This document shows positions 38,351-48,850 of a stretch of DNA of 64,000 nucleotides, piece by piece (the stretch's first letter is position 1; every line of letters begins with the position of its first letter). Under the pieces are notes generated by a model, which saw only the letters and a list, made by a program, of their open reading frames with translations, ran no database searches and was not told the origin of the DNA. The translations under genes were made by a program, and so were the position numbers. The stretch comes from Rhea pennata (lineage: Eukaryota; Chordata; Aves; Rheiformes; Rheidae): positions 2,666,001 to 2,730,000 of the forward strand of contig NC_084665.1 in NCBI RefSeq assembly GCF_028389875.1, given 5' to 3'.

Positions 38351-39292
38351 GGTGCCTGGCTCCCCACAGCCTCTTCTCTGGGACTTCTGAGTGGGTGTCT
38401 CCATCAGGCACAGGCATCCTCAGGTCCTCCCTCATCCTGGCAAAGGGAAGGACTAACAAATACCATGGCCTGAGAGAGAGCAAATTCCTGTGCCTGCTGT
38501 TCTCATTTACCTTCTACACTGAAAGGAGTAACTCCAGCCTGCGTGGTGTCCCCTCAGATGCTGCCACGGTGGATCCTACTGCCAGACTCCAGGCATTACT
38601 TCTGCTGCAGGAACCTGTGGGAAACCTGCCCTGGGACATCCGTTTTCTCTGTCCCTTCCACTGTGTTGTTCTGGAGCTCTCTGCAGCGGTTCCTCTGCTT
38701 GCATGTTTCCTTAAAATCTACCAAATAGAGGTGGCTGGAAACACTGAATTCACACCCTGTGACAGATAACCTCACCATGAGTTTTCCAGATGCTTTCACT
38801 GGGGATAAGACCTAACTCCACAATAGTATGTAAAATAGAAAAGACAGAGAGACTAAACTTCCATCTTTTGTGAGAGGCAACCATAAGAGACAGCCACAGG
38901 GATATGATGTATACAGCCACAGCTGCTGGACTCTGTTGTAACTCCAACCATTGCCCCACTGTAGTTCTTTTTAAAGGGAGAAAAGAATGCTATCATTTGC
39001 AGACCATATGGTGGCTACACTGACCCAAACAGACTGATTTAAGTCCCAGTCATGCTCTTATTTATGCAATGACAATTTTGTCATTGACACAGCTGTGACT
39101 GGAACAAAGGCTGGGAGATGCTGGATTTGGGATTGTCTTTGATGTGGGGTGTGTTCGTCTGAGTGAGGAGGTTTCACATCCTTAGAAAGAGTAATGTCAT
39201 ATATAACTAATTTGCAATTGTGCCATGAACAGCTGGTCTTCAGTTGTGCTGTGCAGTTCAACAAAATAAAAAGCCATAACTTTGGTCCGTAA
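38351..39292 (+). other. SSTR4: Probable SSTR4 3' UTR with polyadenylation signal
   Basis: The first canonical AATAAA downstream of the stop in a plausible setting is at 39265-39270 (ACAAAATAAAAAGCC), giving a 3' UTR of about 0.9 kb. Another AATAAA at 40050-40055 is an alternative. The frames of 60-124 codons in this stretch have no motifs and are best read as untranslated sequence. Confidence 0.5.
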
Positions 39293-42200
39293 TACAATTA
39301 ATAACATGTACTGGATAATCATTATGATTACTTTCACCACCTAGGAGGCCATCAACTCTCCTGCACTAGGCTGATACAGAACAAAAAGGACTGATTGCTT
39401 TGCAGGGCAGCATGTTCCCTGGGGAAAGGAGTATTAGGAGGCCTTCCAGCCCCCACCAGCAGTCTTTTACAGGGCACAGAACAAGAGCATTGAGTAAGTG
39501 CAGGGCAACGATCCCTGTAGACCGCTCTGGTTCTGAGCGCTGGCATTTCACTGGCACTTTGCACAGTGTGGCAGGGAAGGCAAGTGGGCCTGCACCTAGG
39601 CTAGTACCTGAACCTTTCAAGTTTCTTTAAAATATACATATATATATACACACACACATAAAACCAAAATTTTTATTTAGTATGTTTGCAATGCTAACAG
39701 TAAAGCTTGCTAAGCCAGGAACTTTTTGATTCCCTTTAAGCTTTTCATGCCTTTCCCAATTGCAAACAATAGGCAGAAAGAAGGTGGTTTTCAGAGAGTC
39801 TGTGGCCCCATCGCTAGCAAAGGTTGGACAGCACTCACCAAGAGCAAGTGACTTCCCAAGGGGCAGAGCACCGGGAAGCCAAACTGCAACCCTTTCACAG
39901 CAACTGCTGCAGCACCACAGCAGCCCCCCTATGCACACAGCCCACAAGTGCTTGGCCAGAGGGAAACCCAAGCTGCCTTCCCAGCCTCACAATTAGCTCC
40001 ATTTTGAAAACTACATGAGAGCCCACAGCGTGTTGGCCCATGAGAGGCTAATAAAGATGTAAATATCCTTCTTGGGGATAGGGGGAGAGATACGGGGAGG
40101 GGAAGGTGAATAAGTAAAGCATGAGTATAACTTCTGGCTCTGTTCCCTACTGGGACACTGCCAGTCTTGGTATAGGCACCTCCCCCCTTGTGCAACGCTG
40201 ATAAGCCTTCAGCATGTTGCAGCCTTCGCAAAGGCTTTGAATGGGTGTCCTTCACTCCCAGATTTTATGGCCAGTAGAGATCCCATGCTTCACAGATCAG
40301 TCCTCAACCAGAAAATGTAGCAGTGCACAGCTTTCAGAAAGGCACCTGAACTGGACAGGATAAAGAATTTTCTGTGGTATTTAGCAGAGGGAAAAAAGAG
40401 GAGGACAAGAATAACTTCTAGTAAAATTTGTCTCATTTCCACCAAGTTAGAACAGGATTAAGGCACAGTTATGAATCCTTTTAACTCACTGCTCCTCCCT
40501 CTGGCTGAGTCCAAATACTGATTTTTGGTTTTGTCACGACCTTTCTCCAGTTGGCATCTCCTTCAGAAATTTATTGACTTTTTCACTCTTTTTCTGCTTT
40601 AGAAGTAATGCTTTGTTAAAGGGGAAAAAGAAAGAGTGAAAATTAGCAGTAACTTCTTTTCCTTCTTTAACTACCAACACAGTTAGTGGGGACAGTTGCT
40701 TTTTATACCTTTTATCTATTTCAAGCATGTGCAGTGGGGCTTTCTGCCAGAAGAAAGTAGTACCCTTTTGACCACAGGGCTATTGCTAATGCCAGTGTAG
40801 ATCAGATCCAGTGACCTCCAGACACTGGACTGCTGTAATTTTTGCCTATGGCAGTGCAGAGAGTTCACTGCTTCTGTGGGACAGTAGGGTTTCCCACCCC
40901 CGTCTTCTCTTCCAGACATGATCCAAGAGCTGGTGCTGCAGAGACACTGGGAGAAAGTTCATGTAAATTAATGAAAATAATGATTTTTAAATGGATTAGT
41001 AAGACTGAGTAAAATCATGAGGCAGATATTCATCCATAATAAAAAAATCAAAAACAAAAGCCAAATCAAAACAAAACAAAATAAAAACAGACTCAGGCTC
41101 CTGAGACAGAACAGTGGAGTCTCTGTTAGTAGGGTAGTAAAATGTTCTCTGCCTTTAAGGAGATGAAAAAGAAGATGTGGAGGAGATCAAATGAAATTAA
41201 GGCCACTTTAATTCTGAGTAAGAGTACCACACAGGGGTTTACTGCTTTTTAGCTATTCCATGACCCTCTAGTACCCATCTTTGCTGACATATACATCCAA
41301 ACAGATAGACAGATACATGCTCTGTCATAAAAAATACTAGCTCTCAACCTGAAAATAGTGCAGAAAGGAATTCCAACTCGTTTCTTGTTTTGTTCTCATT
41401 GATACACCTTTCATTTTTAATACACTAGAGTCAATTAAATTATTGATGCTGATTTTACTGCATGTATACAGGGACATATCTCACACTCTATATTCCTGGG
41501 AACTTCAAGGCTCATACCTTAGCCATACAGAGCATTAGGCAGAACCACTGTTGCCAGCTCATATAGTTTAATGTTGCTTTACCTAAAGTCCCAGCTCCTG
41601 CAATCATGTGGTATCACAGAAATCTTATTTAAAGACAGTTGCTGTCCTCTGTTGTTGTGGAATAAAAGTGTGAATGCTAGAAGCTCAAAACCAAAAGGTC
41701 AGTTCAAAAGAAACAATATGTACCTTTTACAGTTTAAAGGACTTGCATGATTATGGAAAGCTGTGATTTCTTAATATTTAGGATCAGTGATATTCAACCG
41801 TAGGACTTTCTGGAAAGCAAGCAATCCCAAAGATAGCTGTTATTTAACAGAGACAGTAGCACAGAAAGAAGTGGTCAAAACCAGAGCCAGCTCTGGCCCA
41901 GAAACCATCTCCCCCCCTCCCTCCCCAAGCTGGGCGATGCTTCTCTCCACCTTAGCACTAGTTTCTCCTCAGGATGGCGCTGAAGGAGGAAAAGACTTCA
42001 GAAGGGTGCTAAAAGGCTGTTAAACTCGGGGATGCACCAAGTAGGAAAATAGGGGGCAAATAATAGTCAGGATTGCTAAAGGCAAAATGAGGGCAGCTCT
42101 TTCAGGAGGCAACCCATAACCACCTACTTGAGTTCACTGGCAAGTTCAACCAGAGTAGAGCACAGAGGACAAGAGAGGGGGGACAGGAATGAACCTCAGG

Positions 42201-43060
42201 GATGGCTGCAGAGGCAGTGAGAGGTGTTCATGCACACTCTGGCCTTTAAGAAAGGAAAGCATGTAAAAACTCTGACCTGGTTTTACTTTTTGCTGTGTTG
42301 TATTTCTGTGTCAGAGCAGCCCCCTTCTAGTGGTAGCACTGTCCCTCTCATACGAGACAGAGAGGTGGCCATAGCTTGTAGTATTCAGCTACAACTCCCC
42401 TTAGAAATCAAGCTCTTGGCTAAGAAACCATCAGTATGATGCCGTTACAGTGGCTACATCTTTGGTTTTTAAGCTTTCTGTGCCTTATGGAGGTATGTTT
42501 AAGAGAAAATAACCTGCATCTCATTTAACAGTGCCAGCTCTGAATGAAATCTGAAGTGAAGGGGAATTCTGGGAAGACACAAGATTTCCTCAGCTGCTCC
42601 AGTTCTGTGCTTAGAAAAAAGGGAATATGGTCACAGCCCATTTTAGTCTAAGCTATGCTGGATTCTTTCTGCTTGTTTAATATAAACAATGGCAAACTCA
42701 CAGTTTCTTCCAAAGACCAGCTTTAAAACATAGAGAAAAGCAATAAAATAGATCAGTCCAGGCATATCTTTCACCTATGTCCTGCAGCAGAATTACAGAG
42801 TAGGACCAGATTAAGCATTTACATTAACTCTGCAGGGATCTGAGAGTGCAGGATTGTTTTCATCCTTTGGGGTTTCTTTGATGTGAAGAAGGGTTTCCAG
42901 ATAACTGAGCAATCAGAACTTGAGAGTACATAAAAAGAAACATAGCTCAAAAATCTCTGAATAGGGGCTTTTTTTCCCCCCCTTTTTAGTAGTTAAAACT
43001 GTGTTTGGTGTGTGTGTTAGCTGATTTGCAGGTAGCTACTGATTTGGGAGCCTTGCCTTT
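39293..43060. other. Intergenic DNA between SSTR4 and THBD
   Basis: No gene is recognised. It includes an AT/CA microsatellite at about 39632-39660 and an A-rich, CAAAA-type low-complexity tract at about 41038-41092. The GC-richer short frames near 39370-40255 overlap on both strands and show no domain. Confidence 0.5.
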
Positions 43061-43069
43061 AAGGAGGGC

Positions 43070-43185
43070 AAGAATTGTTACCCCCTTATGAGATAAAACT
43101 ATTCCTCATTTTACAGACAGCAACACTGAAGCGTTTAAAGGGATGTGATAAACCCAAGCAGTCAGTCCCTGCCATAACCAGAATA
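43070..43185 (+). mobile_element. MIR/CORE-SINE-like fragment
   Basis: CCTCATTTTACAGACAGCAA followed by CACTGAAGCGTTTAAAGGGA and then GTGATAAACCCAAGCAGTCA parallels the sense MIR core (CCCATTTTACAGATGAGGAA, ACTGAGGCACAGAGAGGTTAA, GTGACTTGCCCAAGGTCA). Diverged but with the blocks in the right order. Confidence 0.6.
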
Positions 43186-43510
43186 GCAAGGGAGATTTCA
43201 TGTCTGACATATCTGAGCCCACTGTTTGTGTCTGGAGCATATAGGGGAAATAATATACTTCCCTGTATGGCACTAAGAAACTGCTGAAAAATGCTGTCAT
43301 TTTCCACAAAAAAATCATCTCTGGACTGAAAATAGGCCTGAGAAGAGCAGGTCAGAGAAGAAAGTTAATAGCCAATTCTCAGGCCAGTTAGAGAAGATGA
43401 ATTTCAGCAGAAGCTATGCTTCAATACGGTTTTAGCAGGTCCCTAGGAGTCCAGAACCTCTCTTCATCTTATGGGGGAAAAAAAATCCTTTGATTTCCAC
43501 AAATAAAAAT

Positions 43511-43555
43511 CTCCTCCCCCCCCCCCCCAAAAAAAAAAAAAACAAAAAAAAAAAC
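43511..43555. repeat. Poly(C)/poly(A) low-complexity tract
   Basis: CTCCTCC leads into a run of about 13 C, then A runs interrupted by single C residues, then ACACCACC. Simple sequence, probably polymorphic and prone to sequencing error. Confidence 0.9.
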
Positions 43556-44074
43556 ACCACCAAACCTCTCAACCTCCCGGGCAAAAAGATTTTAGCAGAC
43601 ACCAGGCGAAGTTTGTATTTTCCGTGAGAAAACCTAAGAGCACAGAATCCTGCTCATTCCATTTGCCACAGATACACATCGCCTTCAAGGATACTTCCAA
43701 CATGTTAATGTAGCTATTTCAGCTGAAGAATGGCACTGCAGTTATACCAATTTGACTGCACTGAGGTAGCATTAAATTAGCTATTTCTAGATTATTTGTT
43801 TGTTTTTAACTTTGTGCTTTTAATGTTATTCTTGTTCTCCATTATTTATGGTTCATTCCTTCTATTATAATCACACTGGTGAAGTAACCAGAAGGGTATG
43901 TTTTGCCTGATTTTCAGCTAAGATCCCACAGTTCCTTTTTTATTTCTACAGGGTTTGTGATTTCTGGAATTACCAAAGGTAATCTGTCAGTAAGAAAAGA
44001 GTGCCTCTTGTTTGAGGGAAGGTTGAGGGGGAGGGAGAAAAGAAAGAACATTTCATTACCAGATTTCTATAAAC

Positions 44075-45948
44075 CAGATGATAGTAAAAGCTTTATTGGT
44101 CTACACACAAAATCACAGTGTGATCGTGCATTGCGTAGGGTATACTTCCAATAAATAAATAAGTATTTACAAATGTGCTGGGTGTACAAAACAATGGATT
44201 GAACCATTTCCTTTAAGAAAGTTGCAGTTTGTAAAACAAGTTTTTTTTTTTTTATTTTTCTTAGGGGTGCTTGATCATTCTGGCGTATCAAAGGGAAAAA
44301 AGTGTTGTGTAATAACAAGTTCAGTAAGCATGTAAAGTTGTATCCACCCAAAAGCGGGAAAGAGGAAGAAATACAAAATCCTTGAGAGCTTAGCAGTCAC
44401 CCTACTGATGCACAACAAGCTGGCAACCTGCATGCCCTGTTTTCAGCTGATTTGCAAGCAGTACCCAACCCTCTGAGTTCTGTCTACCAGACTTTCAACT
44501 AGAAAACCAACTTTCTACCAGGAAACTAAGCACTGCTGCATGCAGATATCTCATAGGCATAAACCTGTCAGCAAAAGCTCAGTCACTGCCTGTTGAATTT
44601 AATGCACAAACAGCCATTGGCTCCACACGAGATAAGGTTCAAGTATTAGGAGCTCCCCCTCTCTTTCTTTCAGCATGTTTTATTGTATGATACACGTACT
44701 GGCACCGTGCTGGATTTGCGGTACTTCCTAAGTCCACTGTCTCACTATTTTATAAAAGACCTGGAAAATGCATATAACAGTTTTCCAGATTTCCTCCAGT
44801 CTGTGGCTGGAAAGCAAACACAGGGCTAGGTCCTGCTCTCACTAAAGCCACTGGAAGTCCTGCCACCAGCTTCAACATGAATAGGATTTAGCCTCAGTCC
44901 CGATCAAGACAAGACTAAAGGAAACACAGGAAAAAACTTTGCTGACAGGAGCGGTCAATTAAGTGAGCTTCTTAGCAACATTTTAATCCAACAATGAAAG
45001 AAAGTCAAAGAAATTGTGCAATGAAGGCACAGCACAAGGCACAGTCAGGTTTTGAAAAGACCTCTCTCCTGGAAAAAAATCACTCTCACATTTTTGGTAT
45101 CCCCATTTAACCTCTGCAACCTGCACTCCCCCAAGCCACCCCTAAAGCTATAAGAAGGAATAAAAATCAGCCATTTTAACTCTGAAGCAGTGAAGTTCAG
45201 TAGGGTCCTGACTTCTATTGGTTTGATGCTAGAGGTGAGAGGTTGCATAAGAAAGACAGAGAAATAGAGAAAGCACACAAAAATTCTGCCAATGATGCAG
45301 ACTTCTGCAGGGAAGTCGGGAGAAGTGCTGACCAAAAGATCTTTGCTACTTCTTTCATAATTAATCAGTTTAAAAAAATTAAACCGAACCTAAACAAAGG
45401 CAGGAGCATTGCAGCTCCTCTTCATCTCTGGAAAACCTTTACCTCCAAGTTGGTGGCACACTTTTCGGCTAAGAATAGAAGGAATTCGGGTGGCCTAGCT
45501 GACAACCATCAGGCAAGAGACTGTTTAAGGTCCATCATTATTAATTAAATAGTCTATTGCATATATGCTCTTGCCTTCTAGTCAATATGGGCTTTAAAAA
45601 GTCAGTTTCAAATGGAGATATTCCTCCCATAACATATACACATACACACAGTCTTTCGTTGAAACTTCATAGAGATTGTTGATTCAGGCAAAGAGGAAAG
45701 CTAAGAAAAGGTCTGACACTTTCTGTAAAGGGAGCAGGAATGGAAAAGCTCAGCACAGGGTGGTGTACTTTTTACCTTCCCCTTCCTTTGCAGCAAGCAT
45801 TGCTAGGGCTATCTGAAAAGTGGTGATTTTGGAAGGGTGGGGATGATCACTGCTTTCCTGAAATCCTTTCTTTTTTTTTTCATTAAAAATGTGAAAAAGA
45901 TTTAAACTATATCCATTCACCTCCCTCTCTCTCCTCTACCCAATTTCT
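44075..45948 (-). other. THBD: Probable THBD 3' UTR with AU-rich element
   Basis: From the stop codon (minus sense, 45951-45949) no coding frame continues. AATAAA signals in the minus sense lie at 44684-44679 and 44097-44092. About 55 bases before the second one is TTATTTATTTATT (44162-44150). That is two overlapping copies of the UUAUUUAUU nonamer, a class II AU-rich element that marks short-lived mRNAs. The position of the element supports the distal site as a real transcript end, giving a 3' UTR of about 1.9 kb. Human THBD mRNA also has a long AU-rich 3' UTR (general knowledge). The exact end is inferred. Confidence 0.55.
44822..44905. repeat. Copy of a palindromic sauropsid interspersed motif
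   Basis: AGGTCCTGCTCTCACTAAAG, CCACTGGAAGTCCTGCCACC and AGCTTCAACATGAATAGGAT form the sequence-symmetric pattern 'aatcctgctcccattgaagtcaatggga... tgacttcaatgggagcaggatt'. That pattern is scattered through turtle, crocodilian and bird DNA. I do not know the formal family name. A partial related stretch (AAAACTCCCACCGACTTCAG) occurs at about 24161-24180. It would lie within the THBD 3' UTR. Confidence 0.45.
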
Positions 45949-47619
45949 CTACAGTTTCTGGTTAGGAGAGGTGCATCCTGGGGTCACCTGATGAAGTCCC
46001 ATCTCCTTTTCTGTGCTGCTGTTGCACTTATAATCCATACTGGAGGGGGATCTGCAGCACTTCTTCATCAGATGGTAGACCAGAGCCAGCAGGACCAAAA
46101 CCATGGACAGGATACCCACAATGATGCCAACCAAAACGCCAGCAGGGAGGTGGCCTGCCTTTGGCGGTGTCCGGGTGGGTGTGGGTGTTTGGGGGCTAGG
46201 TTCTGAGTCGCCAGAATAGATTTCCTCTTCTTTGCTTATTTTTGCGCACTGGTACTGGTTGACAAGCTTGTACCCTGCATCACAGTGGCATGTGAAGCCA
46301 CCAGGGTGGTTTGTGCAGCTCTGGTTGCAATAGTTCATGTTGCACTCGTCAATGTCAACACAGAATTTCAGCATGCCCTCCCCCCGGTCATCAAAGATAA
46401 ACCCTTCAGGGCACTCACAGAAGTTCTCGGTGTGTGGGTCGCACTTGGCCAGGCACTCACTCTGATCACAGTGCAGGACACACTGTGTGGGCTCCAGGGG
46501 GTGGGTGGCATACCCTTCAAAGCAGTGGCAGCGGTACCCCCCAGGCACGTCCTCACACTCATGCTTGCATGGAGCCTCATAGCAGTGGGACACAAAGCGG
46601 CAGTGTCCCTCCATCATCTTGTAGCCCTGGTAGCAGCGGCACATGAAGCCCCCCTCGGTGTTGATGCACTCCTGGTCGCAGATGTCTGGTTTGGTGGCAC
46701 AGTCATCGATGTCCCTGCAGCTGCTGCCGTCAGCGGCCAGCTCGTAGCCGGAGTCGCACATGCAGAGGAAGCTGGGCCCGTTGGGGATGCAGTGGTGCTG
46801 GCAGGGCGCGTCAGCGCAGGGCGAGGAGCAGCTGCGCCCGTCGGCGCCCAGCTGCTTGCCGGCGGGACAGAGGCAGTGGGGCCGGCCGTGCTCGGTGCGG
46901 CACGTCTCCTCGCAGCCGCCGTTGCCCAGCTCGCAGGGCCAGGCGCCAGGGGTGTCGCGGCCCCAGCGCAGCCCCCCGTCGCCGGCCGCCTCCGCGCAGC
47001 GCAGCTCCAACCCCAGCGGCGCGACGTGCGCCGCGCTGCCCGGCGGCAGCGCCAGGAAGTCGCTGTCGCGGGCCCCGAAGGGGGTGGTGTAGGTGACGGC
47101 GACGCCAGCGGCCGGCTGCAGCTTGGGGCAGCTGTCCTCGTAGTTGAACTCGCAGAGGAAGCCGTCGGCGACGGCGTCGCAGCGCCGCTCCTCCCAGCTC
47201 AGGTCCCACGCCACGGTGACACAGCGCTGGCCGCAGCGCGGCTGCGGCTGCTGCTGCCTCCAGTTCACGTAGTCGGTGCGGCGGTCGCCGGTGACCCACT
47301 GGAAGCCGCGGAGCTTCTGCGACGGCTCGGTGCAGTCCCGCGGCAGGCGCAGCCCCAGCCACAGGGAGCCGCTGCGGCTCTGCACCAGCAGCGCGATGGC
47401 GTCTTCGGCCACGGTGGAGCGCACCGTCATGAGGTGCCCGCCGCGCCTCCCGCACGCCGCGCTCGCCGCCCGGAAGGGCCCCGGCTGCCAGAAGACGCTG
47501 AAGCAGTCGTGCTCGATGCACTGCGTGCCCGACGGCGCGGGCTCCGGCGCCGGCGGCAGCCCCAGCGCCAGCCCCGCGGCGGCGGCGGCCAGCAGTAGCG
47601 GCAGTGGGAGCCGCCGCAT
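45949..47619 (-). CDS. THBD: Thrombomodulin
   Basis: Type I membrane cofactor that binds thrombin on endothelium and redirects it to activate protein C; 556 residues, single exon, close to human (575). Order: signal peptide 1-20; C-type lectin-like domain about 34-157 (WLGL 87-90, cysteines to C156); EGF1 229-264; EGF2 268-301; EGF3 303-340 with DIDDC calcium motif; EGF4 346-380; EGF5 384-420 (CECPEGF); EGF6 422-458 with DIDEC; short acidic Ser/Thr/Pro stalk 459-490 with one Ser-Gly (469-470) that could carry chondroitin sulfate; membrane span about 493-516; tail with MDYKC, like MEYKC in human. Sequon N432-Q-S lies in EGF6. The start at 47619 fits the signal peptide and has G at -3. The frame stays open to 48186, but a TATA box lies inside that extension, so the longer version is rejected. 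CD93 and CLEC14A share the lectin-EGF layout but not six EGF repeats with this linker pattern. Confidence 0.97.
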   Translation of the reverse strand: MRRLPLPLLLAAAAAGLALGLPPAPEPAPSGTQCIEHDCFSVFWQPGPFRAASAACGRRGGHLMTVRSTVAEDAIALLVQSRSGSLWLGLRLPRDCTEPSQKLRGFQWVTGDRRTDYVNWRQQQPQPRCGQRCVTVAWDLSWEERRCDAVADGFLCEFNYEDSCPKLQPAAGVAVTYTTPFGARDSDFLALPPGSAAHVAPLGLELRCAEAAGDGGLRWGRDTPGAWPCELGNGGCEETCRTEHGRPHCLCPAGKQLGADGRSCSSPCADAPCQHHCIPNGPSFLCMCDSGYELAADGSSCRDIDDCATKPDICDQECINTEGGFMCRCYQGYKMMEGHCRFVSHCYEAPCKHECEDVPGGYRCHCFEGYATHPLEPTQCVLHCDQSECLAKCDPHTENFCECPEGFIFDDRGEGMLKFCVDIDECNMNYCNQSCTNHPGGFTCHCDAGYKLVNQYQCAKISKEEEIYSGDSEPSPQTPTPTRTPPKAGHLPAGVLVGIIVGILSMVLVLLALVYHLMKKCCRSPSSMDYKCNSSTEKEMGLHQVTPGCTSPNQKL

Positions 47620-47682
47620 GTCGGGGGGCGGCGGCGGCGGCGCCGGGAAATCTCTGTCATGCCTCGGCGCCCGTGCCCGCGT

Positions 47683-47689
47683 TTTTATA
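47683..47689 (-). promoter_or_regulatory. THBD: THBD TATA box
   Basis: The minus strand reads TATAAAAACGCGGG starting at 47689, inside GC-rich DNA, 70 bases upstream of the start codon. A start site about 30 bases downstream would fall near 47659. That leaves a 5' UTR of only about 40 bases. The human gene also has a TATA-type promoter (general knowledge). Confidence 0.75.
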
Positions 47690-47716
47690 AGTGCTCCGGC
47701 CCTCCCTGCCGGGCGC

Positions 47717-47731
47717 CGGAGGAAGGAAGTG
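47717..47731 (+). promoter_or_regulatory. Tandem ETS-type sites upstream of THBD TATA box
   Basis: The plus strand shows CGGAGGAAGGAAGTG, with two overlapping GGAA cores ending in the strong AGGAAGTG form, about 30 bases upstream of the TATA box. ETS-family factors drive endothelial genes and have been reported at the mammalian thrombomodulin promoter. Use here is inferred. Confidence 0.5.
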
Positions 47732-48119
47732 CCTCTGGGGAAGGGCTGATGCTGCACGGAGTGATTGCGGCGGCGGGATGGCCCTGCTGTCGCGGCCGTG
47801 AGTAAATCGCGGCCGCCCCGGCAGGGCGGAGGCGCCCCGGCGGCGGGGTGCGGCTGGGGCCGGGCGCCCCGTCCGCTGGCTCGCCCCCGGCGCACCCCCC
47901 GCTCCCTCCCCCGCTGTCTGACCGAGGACCCTCCGCCCGCGGCGGCTTTAGCTGTCAGATACCTTACCTGCGCGGTGCGACTCTTGGCGGGGCTGGGGGA
48001 CGGCGGGCTGCGAGGGAAGGGAGTCCTGTCTGCCTGCCTCTCCCTGCCCCCCCTCTCCCCCCCGAGGGCTCCTTGGCAGCAGACAGGGAGGCTGGGCGCT
48101 TCCTGATGCCAAACTGATG

Positions 48120-48730
48120 GGCGCTTCTCTGCCAGCCCCGAGCTTCCCCAGATCAGGGGCCTAGCAAGCTGTGGGCTGATTTCCACCGTGCATCTCGAGC
48201 AGGGGATGTTTGCAGGGACTGGGGCTGCTCCTGCAGTGAGCTGGGCTGGGAAACCCCAACCGAATGGTGGGGCACCTGAAGCCTATGGGTGGTTTCTCCT
48301 GCCCAGAGATCTCACAGCACCTGCCCTGGCATATATCCCTGCAGGGTGCATTTGGAATTGCCTTCCGTGGTGGCCACTGTGCAATGTTATGGCAGCATCC
48401 ACAGGGTCCGGGAAAGAGTAAAGACCACAGGCTCAGACTGAGGGCTCTGCCCACAGACAAATTGCATCTTCTGCCTCAGTAACGTCACATTGCAAAAGAT
48501 GATGCTTTTGTCTTTTTAAGGAGTTCAGAGAAGTACAGATAGAAAAAAATAAAAATAAAACCAGAAGGGCTGATACCTACTCTGTGGGTCTGCAGGGCAC
48601 TGTATGTGATAGAAAAAGGCCCTCTAAAAGTTTCTGTAGGTCCAGTTTTCCAAAGCATTGGGATATGAGGTGCTGGGTACCTATGAGCATGGCAACTTTG
48701 AAAATACGGGCTTCAGTGCCTGAACAGATC
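48120..48730. other. Upstream flank of THBD, no gene recognised
   Basis: Composition falls back from the CpG island. Reading frames at 48161-48482 overlap on both strands without domains. An A-rich patch lies at 48541-48561. Confidence 0.5.
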
Positions 48731-48734
48731 ACAG

Positions 48735-48850
48735 ACGAATCATTATTTTCCTTCTAAAATGGAGGAGCAAAAACTAGAGAGAGGATGACTTGCTATAGGT
48801 CACCCAGGGAGTGAAATCAGGCCATCCAAAGCCTGGCCTGGATCCTCACC
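48735..48850 (+). mobile_element. MIR/CORE-SINE-like fragment
   Basis: CATTATTTTCCTTCTAAAAT, GGAGGAGCAAAAACTAGAGA, GAGGATGACTTGCTATAGGT and CACCCAGGGAGTGAAATCAG follow, in order, the sense MIR core (TTATCCCCATTTTACAGATG, AGGAAACTGAGGCACAGAGA, GGTTAAGTGACTTGCCCAAG, GTCACACAGCTAGTAAGTGG). Confidence 0.65.

Larger units (their letters stand above)
46700..48110. promoter_or_regulatory. CpG island over THBD 5' half and promoter
   Basis: GC content and CpG density are very high from within EGF2 through the lectin domain, signal peptide and upstream flank, and fall sharply beyond about 48.1 kb. This composition explains the long stop-free frames on all strands, such as the 437-codon plus-strand frame at 46285-47598, which is an antisense shadow. 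It also explains the false in-frame 5' extension of THBD. Confidence 0.85.

Noticed and set aside
46811-47521. 236-codon minus-strand frame inside THBD
   Set aside because: Out of frame with THBD, extremely Arg/Ala-rich, no domain; a by-product of the CpG island.
46285-47598. 437-codon open frame on the plus strand
   Set aside because: It lies exactly antisense to THBD in very GC-rich DNA where stop codons are rare. Its protein is Ala/Val/Arg/Gln-rich with no domain, so it is a shadow of the real gene.
47620-48186. 189-codon in-frame extension upstream of the THBD start
   Set aside because: The extension is Arg/Pro/Gly-rich without domains, would bury the signal peptide, and contains the TATA box, so it lies mostly outside the transcript.
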